This document shows positions 1 to 8,551 of a stretch of DNA of 64,000 nucleotides, in pieces. The stretch's first letter is position 1; each line of letters begins with the position of its first letter. A program made the position numbers and the translations under genes. The notes under the pieces were generated by a model. The model did no database searches and was not told the origin of the DNA. It worked only from the letters and a program-made list of their open reading frames with translations. Origin of the DNA: Burkholderiaceae bacterium (GTDB taxonomy: Bacteria; Pseudomonadota; Gammaproteobacteria; Burkholderiales; Burkholderiaceae); contig CANFLR010000006.1 in the NCBI GenBank assembly GCA_947447945.1, positions 1 to 64,000 on the forward strand, given 5' to 3'.

Positions 1-130
1 ATTCAGGCTTGTGCTTGCCGCGTAGACGGTGTGCCACTTCACTGGCGACACGACCGAGGACTTTGTCCGTAGCGTCAATCACGAACCAATCACGCTTTAC
101 CTCATGGGATTTTGCGGAAAAAGTTTTCAT
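1..130 (-). CDS. rplM: Ribosomal protein L13 (5' part only, runs off the left edge)
   Basis: Reading the minus strand from the ATG at 128-130 gives a protein beginning [20 protein letters not shown] and continuing [22 protein letters not shown], which is the N-terminus of bacterial L13, a 50S assembly protein. About 43 codons are inside the window; the rest, and normally rpsI (S9) after it, lie to the left. The start fits the family N-terminus exactly. A long leader upstream (131-284) contains alternative stem-loops that may regulate it. Identity is very secure; regulation is inference. Confidence 0.95.
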   Translation of the reverse strand, partial: MKTFSAKSHEVKRDWFVIDATDKVLGRVASEVAHRLRGKHKPE

Positions 131-227
131 GATTTCTCAAATTGTTATAGTCAAAAAATACTCCGATCAAACTTCTTCCACCTTGGCCCTGCTTATGTTT
201 GCAAGCTCGCAGATTCTGAGATTCCAT

Positions 228-261
228 CGGTAAAACAATTACCGCTGACTAATCGGTAATT
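228..261 (-). promoter_or_regulatory. Two mutually exclusive stem-loops in the rplM leader
   Basis: Three related segments occur in a row: CGGTAA at 228-233, AATTACCG at 237-244 and CGGTAATT at 254-261. Segment 237-244 can pair perfectly over 8 bp with 254-261 (9-base loop), or over 6 bp with 228-233 (5-base loop), but not with both. On the rplM (minus) strand this sits about 100 bases before the start codon. Shared-strand alternatives like this resemble an attenuator or translational switch; a dyad operator is the other reading. L13 autoregulates its own operon in E. coli, which makes a leader element plausible. Confidence 0.4.
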
Positions 262-284
262 CAGTAAAGCCTTGAATTGTAACC

Positions 285-314
285 TAAAAAAAACCCAGGA
301 ACGAGTCCTGGGTT
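285..314 (-). terminator. Intrinsic terminator (minus strand)
   Basis: A perfect 9-bp stem, AACCCAGGA at 292-300 and TCCTGGGTT at 306-314, has a 5-base loop. On the minus strand it is followed by a run of T (A at 285-291 on the plus strand). There is no T run on the plus side, so it acts on leftward transcription, ending the candidate small RNA before rplM. Confidence 0.85.
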
Positions 315-387
315 GGAATCCACCTATGTTTGGGTGGAGGAGACACTGGGAGGTGAATCAAGCTCTTATATAAGACTGACCACCAAT
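285..387 (-). ncRNA. Candidate small RNA upstream of rplM
   Basis: On the minus strand, a sigma-70-like promoter (394-422) is followed after about 100 bases by a strong intrinsic terminator (285-314), with no plausible coding frame between. The predicted transcript carries two C/U-rich stretches complementary to ribosome binding sites (opposite 333-343 and 348-354) and an internal hairpin with CCACC at 320-324 and GGTGG at 333-337. It stops about 150 bases before rplM. This is the architecture of a trans-acting small RNA that masks Shine-Dalgarno sequences. I do not recognise the family. It could instead be a premature-termination product of a long rplM leader. Confidence 0.5.
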
Positions 388-393
388 GAGGGG

Positions 394-422
394 ATTGTAC
401 ACAGAAAAATGATGCAATGCAA
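394..422 (-). promoter_or_regulatory. Sigma-70-like promoter for the candidate small RNA
   Basis: On the minus strand TTGCAT (417-422) and TACAAT (394-399) are separated by exactly 17 bases. The -10 is 5/6 to consensus and the -35 is weak apart from TTG. The predicted start is near 387. Upstream it abuts the FNR-like box at 428-441. Confidence 0.5.
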
Positions 423-427
423 GAAAA

Positions 428-441
428 TTGACCAAGATCAA
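428..441. promoter_or_regulatory. FNR/ANR-like binding site
   Basis: TTGAC-N4-ATCAA matches the FNR consensus TTGAT-N4-ATCAA at 9 of 10 positions. It lies 5 bases upstream of the -35 of the leftward promoter, centred near -47 relative to the predicted small-RNA start, and about 100 bases before the rightward osmC-like gene. The position is not the textbook -41.5, so either gene, or neither, may be the target. Confidence 0.4.
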
Positions 442-451
442 GATTATTGTC

Positions 452-474
452 AGTGATTTTGATAGATTATCACT
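452..474. promoter_or_regulatory. Nested dyad upstream of the OsmC-family gene
   Basis: AGTGAT (452-457) is mirrored by ATCACT (469-474), and inside this lies TGATA-GAT-TATCA (460-472). The block ends about 60 bases before the ATG at 535, a usual place for an operator. No regulator family is recognised. The remaining bases from 475 to 534 are A+T-rich and presumably hold the promoter; AGGA at about 522-525 is a fair ribosome binding site. Confidence 0.3.
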
Positions 475-534
475 CTTAAAAGTTGGTAAACTATTGATAT
501 TATTCATTAATTTAGCAAGTTAGGAATCACTAAT

Positions 535-957
535 ATGGAATGCAAAGTTTCTTGGTTGGGATCTGGTGGCATGGCTTTTTCGGCAGAAACCGGCAGTGGT
601 CACCTAGTAAATATGGACGGGGCCCCAGAAGCGGGTGGCAGAAATCTAGCGCCAAGACCCATGGAACTCCTATTGGCTGGCGCAGGAGCTTGCTCTGCAT
701 TTGATGTGGTTTTAATCCTACAAAAAGCCAGGCAAGCAGTGAGTGCTTGCGATGTCACCCTTCATGCCGATCGGGCTAGCGATGATCCGAAAGTCTTTAC
801 GAAGATTGATTTGCACTTTCAAGTGAAAGGCAAAGATCTGGATCAAAATAAGGTGGAGCGTGCGGTTAAGCTATCACATGAAAAATACTGCTCAGCAACA
901 ACCATGCTCGCAAAAACTGCTGAACTCACATACAGCATTGAGGTCATCTCAGAATAA
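535..957 (+). CDS. OsmC/Ohr-family peroxidase-like protein
   Basis: A 140-residue protein of the OsmC fold, a thiol-dependent hydroperoxide-reducing family. The two signature cysteines are present: C53 in the helix motif GAGACSAFD and C119 in KYCSA. Length and the PRPMELLLAGAGAC block fit the YhfA-like subgroup rather than classical Ohr, so the substrate is not certain. It diverges from the rplM side and ends 3 bases from the mature 3' end of the oppositely oriented rnpB. A dyad and an FNR-like box lie upstream. Confidence 0.9.
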   Translation: MECKVSWLGSGGMAFSAETGSGHLVNMDGAPEAGGRNLAPRPMELLLAGAGACSAFDVVLILQKARQAVSACDVTLHADRASDDPKVFTKIDLHFQVKGKDLDQNKVERAVKLSHEKYCSATTMLAKTAELTYSIEVISE

Positions 958-960
958 GTG

Positions 961-1267
961 CAGAGTCAATCGATAAGCCGGATTCTGTCGCCTAGATTTT
1001 TCAATCTAGGGGCAATCATTCCTCTAGGCCGGTAGTTACCTACCGGCTCAAGCTCCCTACCCGCAGACTCAGCGGGACGCCTCATCGCCTGCTTACTTGG
1101 GATTGCTCCAGGTGGAGGTTACCGCGTTTCACCGTAACTAAATACGCTCGTCTCTGTGGCCCTATTCCTCACGTTGCCGTGGATGGCCGTTAGCCATCAC
1201 CCTTCCCTATGGAGTCCGGACTTTCCTCCCCCTCAATAAAGAGGCGGCGATTGCCTAATTGACTCTG
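961..1267 (-). ncRNA. rnpB: RNase P RNA, bacterial type A
   Basis: The minus strand carries the family's invariant blocks: GAGGAAAGTCCGGACTCC near the 5' end, AGGGTGATGGCTAACGGCC, GGCCACAGAGACGAG, and ACAGAATCCGGCTTATCG near the 3' end. The ends pair as helix P1 (961-970 with 1258-1267). About 307 nt is compact for type A (377 in E. coli). It is the catalytic RNA that matures tRNA 5' ends. A possible -10 (TAGACT on the minus strand, around 1280) lies just upstream. No clear terminator separates it from osmC. Confidence 0.96.
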
Positions 1268-1330
1268 CGCCTGCAGTCTAACGCAGTCGGAGGAATTTCG
1301 TTAAAAACGGTTAGGGCGTAGCTCAAAAGG

Positions 1331-2389
1331 CTAGCCCAGTGACCAAGCAATGGTTTCACCTGCTCGCAATGGAACAATGGTCTCACTACCCAGGGGCAGT
1401 TCATGCGGAATATTCTGGGCCTGCTTCACGAGCGTGATTTTTTTACTGTTGCGCGGTAAGGTATAAAAATCTGGTCCAAAGAAGCTAGCAAAGCCCTCTA
1501 AGCGATCTAGCTTTCCAACGCTTTCAAATGCCTCTGCATATAAGCCCATGGCATTAAAAGCACTATAGCAACCTGCGCAGCCACACGCTGCCTCCTTGGC
1601 GCCCTTGGCATGAGGGGCGCTATCGGTACCCAAAAAGAAACGGGGATTACCGCTGGTAGCAACTTCAAGCAAGGCCAAGCGATGCTCCTCACGCTTTAAT
1701 ACCGGCAAACAATAATGGTGCGGACGAATACCCCCATTAAAAATCGCATTACGATTCATGAGTAAATGCTGTGGGGTAATTGTTGCTGCTATGGTATTTT
1801 TTCCAGCGGTTGTAGCATCTCGCACATAGTGCGCTGCCTGCAAAGTAGTGATGTGTTCAAACACGATCTTGAGTTCAGGAAAAGTTTTTCGCAAAGGCTC
1901 AAGAACTTGATCGATAAACACTGCTTCGCGATCAAAGATATCAACTTGAGAATTGGTAACTTCGCCATGCACAAGTAAGGGCATGCCAACAGCTTGCATG
2001 GCTTCTAGTGCAGCATGGCAATGTTTGAGATCGCTCACACCAGCATCGCTATTAGTCGTTGCACCTGCGGGGTAAAGCTTGAATGCTGCAATACCTGCAA
2101 GCTTTGCTTTACGCACTTCGTCTACGGAAGTATTGTTTGTTAGGTACAAGGTCATCAGCGGTGTAAAGCTATCAACATCTAGGAGTTTTAATTGCGCCAG
2201 AATACGAGCGCGATAAGTATTTGCCAAATCTACCGTTGTGACTGGAGGCTTTAAGTTTGGCATGATGATCGCCCGCGCAAACTGGCGCACTGTGTCAGCC
2301 AAGACATCTTTCATGACTGCACCATCACGAATGTGTAGGTGCCAATCATCTGGCTGAATCAATTGAATTTGAGTAGGGTTCATTGGCAT
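1331..2389 (-). CDS. pyrC: Dihydroorotase, PyrC type
   Basis: Catalyses ring closure of carbamoyl-aspartate to dihydroorotate in pyrimidine synthesis. The 352-residue length matches E. coli PyrC (348). Metal ligands are visible: H17 and H19 in DWHLH, the carboxylated lysine K104 in FKLYPAG, H141 in VHGEV, H179 in FEHIT, and catalytic D256 in GTDSAPH. The ATG at 2389 follows the upstream glycerate-kinase stop by 2 bases, so the pair is translationally linked; a second ATG two codons in is possible because neither has a clear SD. The rnpB promoter region follows its stop. Confidence 0.97.
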   Translation of the reverse strand: MPMNPTQIQLIQPDDWHLHIRDGAVMKDVLADTVRQFARAIIMPNLKPPVTTVDLANTYRARILAQLKLLDVDSFTPLMTLYLTNNTSVDEVRKAKLAGIAAFKLYPAGATTNSDAGVSDLKHCHAALEAMQAVGMPLLVHGEVTNSQVDIFDREAVFIDQVLEPLRKTFPELKIVFEHITTLQAAHYVRDATTAGKNTIAATITPQHLLMNRNAIFNGGIRPHHYCLPVLKREEHRLALLEVATSGNPRFFLGTDSAPHAKGAKEAACGCAGCYSAFNAMGLYAEAFESVGKLDRLEGFASFFGPDFYTLPRNSKKITLVKQAQNIPHELPLGSETIVPLRAGETIAWSLG

Positions 2390-2391
2390 GG

Positions 2392-3708
2392 CTATTGAGA
2401 ATCAATCAAAATTATGCGGAAATCATTTACATTTGTCAGTGTAGGGCCAGTTTCCACTAAAGCATCTAATTCTGCAAAAAATCCGTAACAATCATGTCCT
2501 GTTAAATACTCTTGAGGCGATAAACCTTGGGTTTGAGCTTGCTGCCGAATCTCTGGGGTAAACCAAGCTCCTGCATTCTTCTCGCTACCATCAATACCAT
2601 CGGTATCAGCTGCCAGTGCAGATAAATGGGGCAAATCGCCAGTCGCAGAAAAAAGAGATAACAAAAACTCACTGCAACGACCGCCGCGACCCTTCAGACC
2701 AACGGGTAAGGTTACCGTGCACTCGCCACCGGAGATGAGGGCAACTGGGATCTGCTTCATTTGCTGACGCGCTATTAAAGATTGCTCAATACCAAGCTCT
2801 TGAGCTTCACCGGTAATCGTGTCACCCAAGATGATGGGCTCATAACCTTGCGTCTGAACATATTCTGCAGCTGCTTCAAGACTTTTGTAAGCGGTAGCAA
2901 TCACATGATTTGTTACTCGAGCGCCTTGTAAATCAACTTCTTTTAGAGTTTCTGGTAGCGCACCAGAGCATCCCTGATTTAAATGTCTGAGCACCGCTGA
3001 TGGAATGATATTTTCATCCAAATGATATTGAGTAAGAATATTCAGAGCATCTTGATAAGTGGAGTAATCAGGTGCGCAGGGACCACTTGCAATATCTGCA
3101 GGAGAATCGCCAGTCACATCAGAAATCAACAAGGCCTCAACACGCACGTCCTTTTTAATGGCTAATCTTGCTAAATTACCACCCAAAATTGCCGATAAAT
3201 GTTTACGAACCACATTCATCTCTTCAATTGGGGCACCGCTTCTCAAAAGTAACTCGGTCGTTTTTTGCATATCCTCTATGCTGATGCCATTCTGTGGCAA
3301 GGTTAGCAAGCTAGAACCGCCGCCAGAGATTAAAGCGATCAAAAGATCATCTGACTTCAAATGACTTACTAAATCAAAAATCGCTTGAGCACCATCCATG
3401 CCTGCTTGGTCAGGCACCGGATGACCCGCCTCAATAATTTGAATATGTTGAGTAGGAGAGTGATGACCATAGCGAGTCAGAACCACGCCTTCTAACTTCA
3501 CCTCGGGCCAACAATCTTGCGCGTGGCGCTCCAAAGCACTGGCCATAGAGGCGCTCGCCTTACCTGCACCAACGACTAGACATCTCCCTTTGGGTTCTTG
3601 CCCTTTCGGGAAAATCTGGGCCAAATACTCTGGGACGATGATTTGAGGATCGGCAACCGCTACCGCTGCAGCAAAAGCTTTTTTTAAAATCGTTTGTAAA
3701 TTGCTCAT
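2392..3708 (-). CDS. Glycerate 2-kinase (MOFRL/TtuD family)
   Basis: A 438-residue protein of the GckA/TtuD family. An N-terminal DUF4147 domain (to about residue 240) carries LVVGAGKAS and the glycine-rich [11 protein letters not shown]-terminal MOFRL domain carries [18 protein letters not shown] and AADTDGIDG. It phosphorylates D-glycerate to 2-phosphoglycerate. Older annotations call the family hydroxypyruvate reductase, which the sequence does not support. I chose the ATG at 3708 over a TTG one codon upstream. It sits between the exporter gene (9 bases upstream) and pyrC. Confidence 0.88.
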   Translation of the reverse strand: MSNLQTILKKAFAAAVAVADPQIIVPEYLAQIFPKGQEPKGRCLVVGAGKASASMASALERHAQDCWPEVKLEGVVLTRYGHHSPTQHIQIIEAGHPVPDQAGMDGAQAIFDLVSHLKSDDLLIALISGGGSSLLTLPQNGISIEDMQKTTELLLRSGAPIEEMNVVRKHLSAILGGNLARLAIKKDVRVEALLISDVTGDSPADIASGPCAPDYSTYQDALNILTQYHLDENIIPSAVLRHLNQGCSGALPETLKEVDLQGARVTNHVIATAYKSLEAAAEYVQTQGYEPIILGDTITGEAQELGIEQSLIARQQMKQIPVALISGGECTVTLPVGLKGRGGRCSEFLLSLFSATGDLPHLSALAADTDGIDGSEKNAGAWFTPEIRQQAQTQGLSPQEYLTGHDCYGFFAELDALVETGPTLTNVNDFRIILIDSQ

Positions 3709-3717
3709 CAAGCTATT

Positions 3718-5541
3718 TTAATCAAGTGCAGCGCGCTCTTGCATTTGCCACATTTCGGCATAGCGGCCATTCATAGCAAGCAAATCAAGGTGGGTCCCGC
3801 GCTCAACAATTTGACCATGATCCATCACCAAAATTTGGTCTGCGTGAATAATGGTAGAAAGGCGATGAGCGATGATGAGGGTTGTGCGATTCTTTGCCAA
3901 GCTAAGCAACTCTTCCTGGAACGCTCGCTCTGTCTTGGAATCTAAGGCTGAAGTGGCCTCATCAAAAATCAACATTGCTGGTTTTTTAAGCAAGGTGCGT
4001 GCAATCGCTACGCGCTGCTTCTCACCGCCCGATAATTTAAGTCCACGCTCTCCAACCTGAGTCTCATAACCATCCGGTAAGTGTTTAATAAAACCATCAA
4101 TTTGAGCCGCTCTCGCTGCCTCATGCACCTCTTTAATTGATGCCTTTGGATTGCCATAAGCAATGTTGTAACCGATCGTGTCATTAAATAAAACCGTATC
4201 CTGGGGCACAATACCAATCGTCTTTCTCAGGCTTGCCTGCTGGACATCCAAAATATTCTGAGCATCAATCAAGATCTTGCCAGACTGAACATCATAAAAA
4301 CGAAATAGCAATCTGGCTAATGTACTTTTCCCAGCACCGCTTTGACCAACGACAGCAGTAATCGTCCCAGCAGGAATATTAAAACTGACATCGTGCAAGA
4401 TCTCACGCTTTGCATCGTAGTGAAAGGAAACATGCTCAAAGGTGACGTCCGGGCCATGTGAATAATTGGCAATATGCAAGGGTTTCGCTTGGGGTGTATC
4501 AGCAATTTCCTTTTCGGTATTCAGTAAAGAGAACATCCTATCCATGTCGGCCAGAGATTGCTTGATCTCTCGGTAAATCACCCCCAAAAAATTGAGGGGG
4601 ATATAGAGTTGAATCATCAAGGTATTCACCAAGACCAAATCACCTAATGTCATCGTACCAGCAACGACACCTAAAGTGGCTCGCCAAAGAATCATGACTA
4701 AACCAATTGCAATAATGCTTTGCTGTCCAAGATTCAAAATGGCTAAAGACTTTTGCGACATCACTGCAGCCGCTTGATAACGCTTTAAATTTTCGTCATA
4801 ACGACTTGCTTCAAATGCCTCATTACCAAAATACTTCACTGTTTCGAAATTCAATAAAGAATCGATAGCCTTTTGATTTGCCCTAGAATCCATATCATTC
4901 ATCGTGCGACGGAAGTGCGTTCGCCACTCTGTCACCACAATCGTATAGGTAATATAAAAAACCAAGGCCGCCAAAGTAATTCCAGCAAACCAAATATCGT
5001 AGGAATAAGCGAAGTATCCGAGTACCAAGCAAAACTCGATCAGCGTTGGCAAGATGCTGTAGAGAGAGTAGGAAATCAAGGATTGAATGCCGCGAGTGCC
5101 GCGCTCGATATCTCGACTGACTCCACCCGTTTGACGTGCTAAATGAAAACTTAAAGCCAAAGAGTGTAGATGCTCAAATACTTGTAGAGCTACTTTACGT
5201 ACGGCATTTTGAGTCACGCGCGCAAACAAAAATTCACGCAACTCAGTAAACATCGACGCTGAAATACGCAATACCCCATAAGCCAAGAGTAATCCCACGG
5301 GCACTACCAATAATGACTCTGGTGCACCAGCCTTGATATTGAGCGCATCAATTAAGCGCTTCATTAAAATTGGAATGCCAAGATTAGTGACCTTGGCGAG
5401 AACTAGGCAACTTAGCGCAATGGCTACTCTAAATTTATATTCCAACAAGTATGGCAAGAGGTCGCGAATAACTCGCCAATCACCACGTTGAAAAGATTTT
5501 GATTCGGTGTCCGAATGGTGGCGCCCTGATGAATGTCTCAT
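3718..5541 (-). CDS. Atm1-type ABC exporter (fused membrane and ATPase domains)
   Basis: 607 residues: a six-helix type-1 ABC exporter domain (about 30-335), then an ATPase with Walker A GQSGAGKS, signature LSGGEKQRV, Walker B MLIFDEATSALD and the H-loop IIAHRLST. A histidine-rich cytosolic N-terminus (RHSSGRHH) precedes it. It resembles the Atm1/HMT1 group, inner-membrane exporters of glutathione conjugates or metal-glutathione complexes; the true substrate here is unknown. It lies after nudB in the same leftward run, with a 21-base gap. Confidence 0.88.
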   Translation of the reverse strand: MRHSSGRHHSDTESKSFQRGDWRVIRDLLPYLLEYKFRVAIALSCLVLAKVTNLGIPILMKRLIDALNIKAGAPESLLVVPVGLLLAYGVLRISASMFTELREFLFARVTQNAVRKVALQVFEHLHSLALSFHLARQTGGVSRDIERGTRGIQSLISYSLYSILPTLIEFCLVLGYFAYSYDIWFAGITLAALVFYITYTIVVTEWRTHFRRTMNDMDSRANQKAIDSLLNFETVKYFGNEAFEASRYDENLKRYQAAAVMSQKSLAILNLGQQSIIAIGLVMILWRATLGVVAGTMTLGDLVLVNTLMIQLYIPLNFLGVIYREIKQSLADMDRMFSLLNTEKEIADTPQAKPLHIANYSHGPDVTFEHVSFHYDAKREILHDVSFNIPAGTITAVVGQSGAGKSTLARLLFRFYDVQSGKILIDAQNILDVQQASLRKTIGIVPQDTVLFNDTIGYNIAYGNPKASIKEVHEAARAAQIDGFIKHLPDGYETQVGERGLKLSGGEKQRVAIARTLLKKPAMLIFDEATSALDSKTERAFQEELLSLAKNRTTLIIAHRLSTIIHADQILVMDHGQIVERGTHLDLLAMNGRYAEMWQMQERAALD

Positions 5542-5562
5542 GCTTCTATCTTAGTGACTTCT

Positions 5563-6009
5563 TTATTGGCGCGTAGAAAAAAGTTTGAGTATGGCCTCAC
5601 TATTGCTCGGTGAAAAACATTTTTTTGCAGCCTCTAGAAAAGGTACCCATTGATAGGACGTGTGCTCTCGTGGCGCCAAGATGACACTAGTACCATCTGG
5701 CACCTCTAAACAAAACCAATGTTCAATATTTTTGATCACTCCAGGGGCATAGCGGTGACGCCACTGAGGATAGATCTCATATTCGACCTGATGCTGCATA
5801 CTTTTCAAGGAATCAGGTAACAAACGCTGGACATCAATGCCGGTCTCCTCCAATACCTCACGTGAAGCTGCTGCAAATAAGTCTTCACTCAGTGAGTCTA
5901 GGCTGCCGGTAACTGATTGCCAAAAATTTGCGCGATCCGCACGCTCAATCAGCAAAACTTCCCCATTTGATCTGTAAATAACTACCAGAACTGAAATGGG
6001 GATCTTCAA
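5563..6009 (-). CDS. nudB: Dihydroneopterin triphosphate diphosphatase (Nudix)
   Basis: A 148-residue Nudix hydrolase with WQSVTGSLD and the box helix REVLEETGID. One extra residue lies between the glycine and the first glutamate compared with the standard Nudix spacing. It removes pyrophosphate from dihydroneopterin triphosphate in folate synthesis. The best start is a TTG at 6007-6009 preceded by AAGG five bases upstream; no ATG is available before the conserved SVLVVIYR strand. The frame is the same as aspS, separated only by the aspS TAA and two codons. Confidence 0.88.
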   Translation of the reverse strand: MKIPISVLVVIYRSNGEVLLIERADRANFWQSVTGSLDSLSEDLFAAASREVLEETGIDVQRLLPDSLKSMQHQVEYEIYPQWRHRYAPGVIKNIEHWFCLEVPDGTSVILAPREHTSYQWVPFLEAAKKCFSPSNSEAILKLFSTRQ

Positions 6010-6015
6010 GATGCC

Positions 6016-7815
6016 TTAAGCAGTGGGAGTCGCTTGACGCAAACGAATATGTAACTCTCGTAACTGACGCTCATCCACTGGGCTGGGGGCCTGTGTTAAT
6101 AGGCATTGAGCACGCTGGGTTTTAGGAAAAGCAATCACGTCACGAATCGATTCGGCACCTGTCATCATCGTGACGATACGATCCAAGCCAAAGGCAATAC
6201 CGCCATGGGGAGGCGCCCCATACTGGAGGGCATCGAGTAAGAAACCGAACTTCGCTTGCGCCTCTTCAGCGCCAATCTTCAAGGCCCGGAATACCTGGCT
6301 CTGGACAGCCTCTTGGTGAATACGTACTGAGCCGCCACCGATTTCACTACCATTAAGCACCATGTCATAAGCCTTAGCCAAACACTTGCCTGGATTCGAT
6401 TCTAAATACTGCATGTGCTCGTCTTTAGGACTAGTGAAGGGGTGATGACACGCAACCCAGCGGGCCTCACCTTCGTCGTAATCGAACATTGGAAAATCTA
6501 CCACCCACAATGGCTTCCAGCCATCAACAAATAAACCATGCTCTTTACCCCAAGCAGAATGGCCAATACGGAGTCGCAAATTACCGATAGCATCATTAAC
6601 GACTTTTTCTTTATCAGCGCCAAAGAAAATAATATCGCCATCTTTTGCACCGGTGCGCTGCAAAATGCCTTCAATTGCAGCATCGTGCAGGTTCTTAACG
6701 ATCGGCGATTGCAAACCATTGCGACCCTCAGCAACAGCGTTCACCTTAATCCATGCTAAACCTTTAGCGCCATAGATTGCTACAAACTGTGTGTAGTCAT
6801 CAATCTCGCTGCGACTAATCTCAGCACCACCAGGAACACATAGACCCACTACGCGCCCACCTTCTTGGTTGGCGGCTCCGGAAAACACCTTGAAATCAAC
6901 ATCCTTCATCAAATCTGTCAATTCAGTAAACTCAAAATTCACACGAAGATCAGGCTTGTCAGAACCAAAACGCGCCATGCCTTCTGAATAAGCCATCGTT
7001 GGAAATGGATTCGGCAACTCTACATTCATCGTGGTTTTGAAAATATGACGAATCATGTTTTCAAATAAATCCCGAATCTCCAACTCGCTTAAGAAAGCTG
7101 TTTCACAGTCGATCTGGGTAAATTCAGGCTGCCGGTCAGCACGCAAATCTTCGTCACGGAAGCATTTGGTAATTTGATAGTAGCGGTCAAAGCCTGCCAC
7201 CATCAACAATTGCTTAAATAATTGTGGGGATTGAGGTAAGGCAAAGAAATGACCGTCATGCACGCGGGAAGGAACCAAATAGTCGCGCGCACCTTCTGGA
7301 GTGCTCTTAGTGAGCATAGGCGTTTCGATATCAATGAAGCCTGCTGAGTCTAAATAACGACGGCATTCCATGGCTACGTTATAACGCAAGCGTAAATTCT
7401 TTTGCATTTGCGGACGACGCAAATCTAAGACGCGATGGGTTAAACGAGTAGTCTCCGATAAGTTCTCATCATCCAATTGGAATGGCGGGGTAATTGAGGC
7501 ATTCAAGATAGTCAAGCCATGACAAAGCACTTCCACTTTCCCACTGACTAAATCTAAGTTCTCAGTACCGGCTGGACGCCCGCGCACCAAGCCTTTCACT
7601 TGAATACAAAATTCATTACGCACTTGCTCAGCAAGCGCAAACATCTCTGGGCGATCTGGATCGCATACCGCCTGCACAAAACCCTGATGATCACGCAAAT
7701 CAATAAAAATCACGCCACCGTGATCGCGACGGCGATTCACCCACCCAGATAGAGTGACCTCTTGCCCAATCAGTGAATCGGTTACCTGACCGCAGGTATG
7801 GCTTCGCATCGACAT
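6016..7815 (-). CDS. aspS: Aspartyl-tRNA synthetase, probably non-discriminating (Asp/Asn)
   Basis: 599 residues, the usual bacterial length: OB-fold anticodon domain (1-110), class II catalytic core with motif 2 [19 protein letters not shown] insertion, and motif 3 GIAFGLDRI. Two anticodon-domain residues, H32 in RRRDHGGV and G83 in RPAGTEN, match those tied to tRNA-Asn recognition in the Pseudomonas aeruginosa enzyme; E. coli, which discriminates, differs at both. This predicts Asp-tRNA-Asn formation followed by GatCAB amidation; gatCAB is not in the window. It is flanked by DUF502 and nudB. Confidence 0.96.
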   Translation of the reverse strand: MSMRSHTCGQVTDSLIGQEVTLSGWVNRRRDHGGVIFIDLRDHQGFVQAVCDPDRPEMFALAEQVRNEFCIQVKGLVRGRPAGTENLDLVSGKVEVLCHGLTILNASITPPFQLDDENLSETTRLTHRVLDLRRPQMQKNLRLRYNVAMECRRYLDSAGFIDIETPMLTKSTPEGARDYLVPSRVHDGHFFALPQSPQLFKQLLMVAGFDRYYQITKCFRDEDLRADRQPEFTQIDCETAFLSELEIRDLFENMIRHIFKTTMNVELPNPFPTMAYSEGMARFGSDKPDLRVNFEFTELTDLMKDVDFKVFSGAANQEGGRVVGLCVPGGAEISRSEIDDYTQFVAIYGAKGLAWIKVNAVAEGRNGLQSPIVKNLHDAAIEGILQRTGAKDGDIIFFGADKEKVVNDAIGNLRLRIGHSAWGKEHGLFVDGWKPLWVVDFPMFDYDEGEARWVACHHPFTSPKDEHMQYLESNPGKCLAKAYDMVLNGSEIGGGSVRIHQEAVQSQVFRALKIGAEEAQAKFGFLLDALQYGAPPHGGIAFGLDRIVTMMTGAESIRDVIAFPKTQRAQCLLTQAPSPVDERQLRELHIRLRQATPTA

Positions 7816-7831
7816 AACAATTTCCTATAAA

Positions 7832-8485
7832 TCAAAGATGTTTTGGTGACTGAATGGCATTCAGACCAGTTTGGCTATTGGGAGGAACAGATCCCATTGA
7901 AACAATATGTTTGAGCGCCTCTTCCACACTCATATCTAAGGCGATTGTTTGTGCACGCGGCACAATCATAAAAAAACCAGAAGTCGGGTTTGGCGTGGTT
8001 GGCAAAAAGACGTTGACATAATCCTCGCCTAACTTTGTGCTCACTTCTTTTGCCGGAATACCAGTCTGAAAGGCGATCGCCCAAGAGTCAGCGTGCGGAT
8101 AACGAATCAATAGCGCCTTGCTAAACGCTTGACCACTTCCAGAAAACAGGGTGGATGACACTTGTTGTACGCTGGAATAGATTGAACGCACCACCGGAAT
8201 GCGATTGACCAACTTATCCCAGACTTTCATCCACCACTGACCGGCAAAGCTAATCGCTAGCAAGCCAGTAAACATGATGACTGCAATCACAATCACAATT
8301 CCAACGGCAGGCAGATTACGAAAATGTTGGAGGCTAGCTGAAAATTCACTTGGGAAAATGGTGATGATGGCTTGCATCACCGAACCAAAAACACCGTCGA
8401 GCAAACCCAAGCCCCAAGTAATCACCCAAACGGTGACGGCCATAGGGGCCCATACGAGAATGCCTGCGATAAAGTATTTTTTCAT
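7832..8485 (-). CDS. DUF502 family inner-membrane protein
   Basis: 217 residues with an N-terminal hydrophobic helix (about 5-28) and another at about 60-85. The conserved RIPVVRSIYSSVQQV block and FLPTTPNPTSGFFMIVP motif follow; both are hallmarks of DUF502. Function is unknown. It lies 16 bases upstream of aspS, an arrangement I recall from other Burkholderiales, where a small FmdB-type zinc-ribbon gene often precedes it; no such gene is present here. Confidence 0.85.
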   Translation of the reverse strand: MKKYFIAGILVWAPMAVTVWVITWGLGLLDGVFGSVMQAIITIFPSEFSASLQHFRNLPAVGIVIVIAVIMFTGLLAISFAGQWWMKVWDKLVNRIPVVRSIYSSVQQVSSTLFSGSGQAFSKALLIRYPHADSWAIAFQTGIPAKEVSTKLGEDYVNVFLPTTPNPTSGFFMIVPRAQTIALDMSVEEALKHIVSMGSVPPNSQTGLNAIQSPKHL

Positions 8486-8494
8486 GTGCTTATT

Positions 8495-8545
8495 GCTTGC
8501 GCTTTGCCTAACCTCTTATTTTAGCGGGTTAGAGGGCTAGCAAGC
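8495..8545. terminator. Imperfect hairpin between DUF502 and ubiB genes
   Basis: GCTTGC (8495-8500) pairs with GCAAGC (8540-8545) and CTAACC (8508-8513) with GGTTAG (8527-8532), separated by a 7x7 internal loop. Neither strand has a T run after it, so it is at best a weak terminator of the leftward ubiB transcript, or a processing structure. Confidence 0.3.
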
Positions 8546-8551
8546 GTGAGA

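Noticed and set aside
9-259. Rightward open frames of 74-76 residues at the left edge
   Set aside because: They lie antisense to the start and leader of rplM, whose minus-strand protein is unmistakable; their peptides look random.
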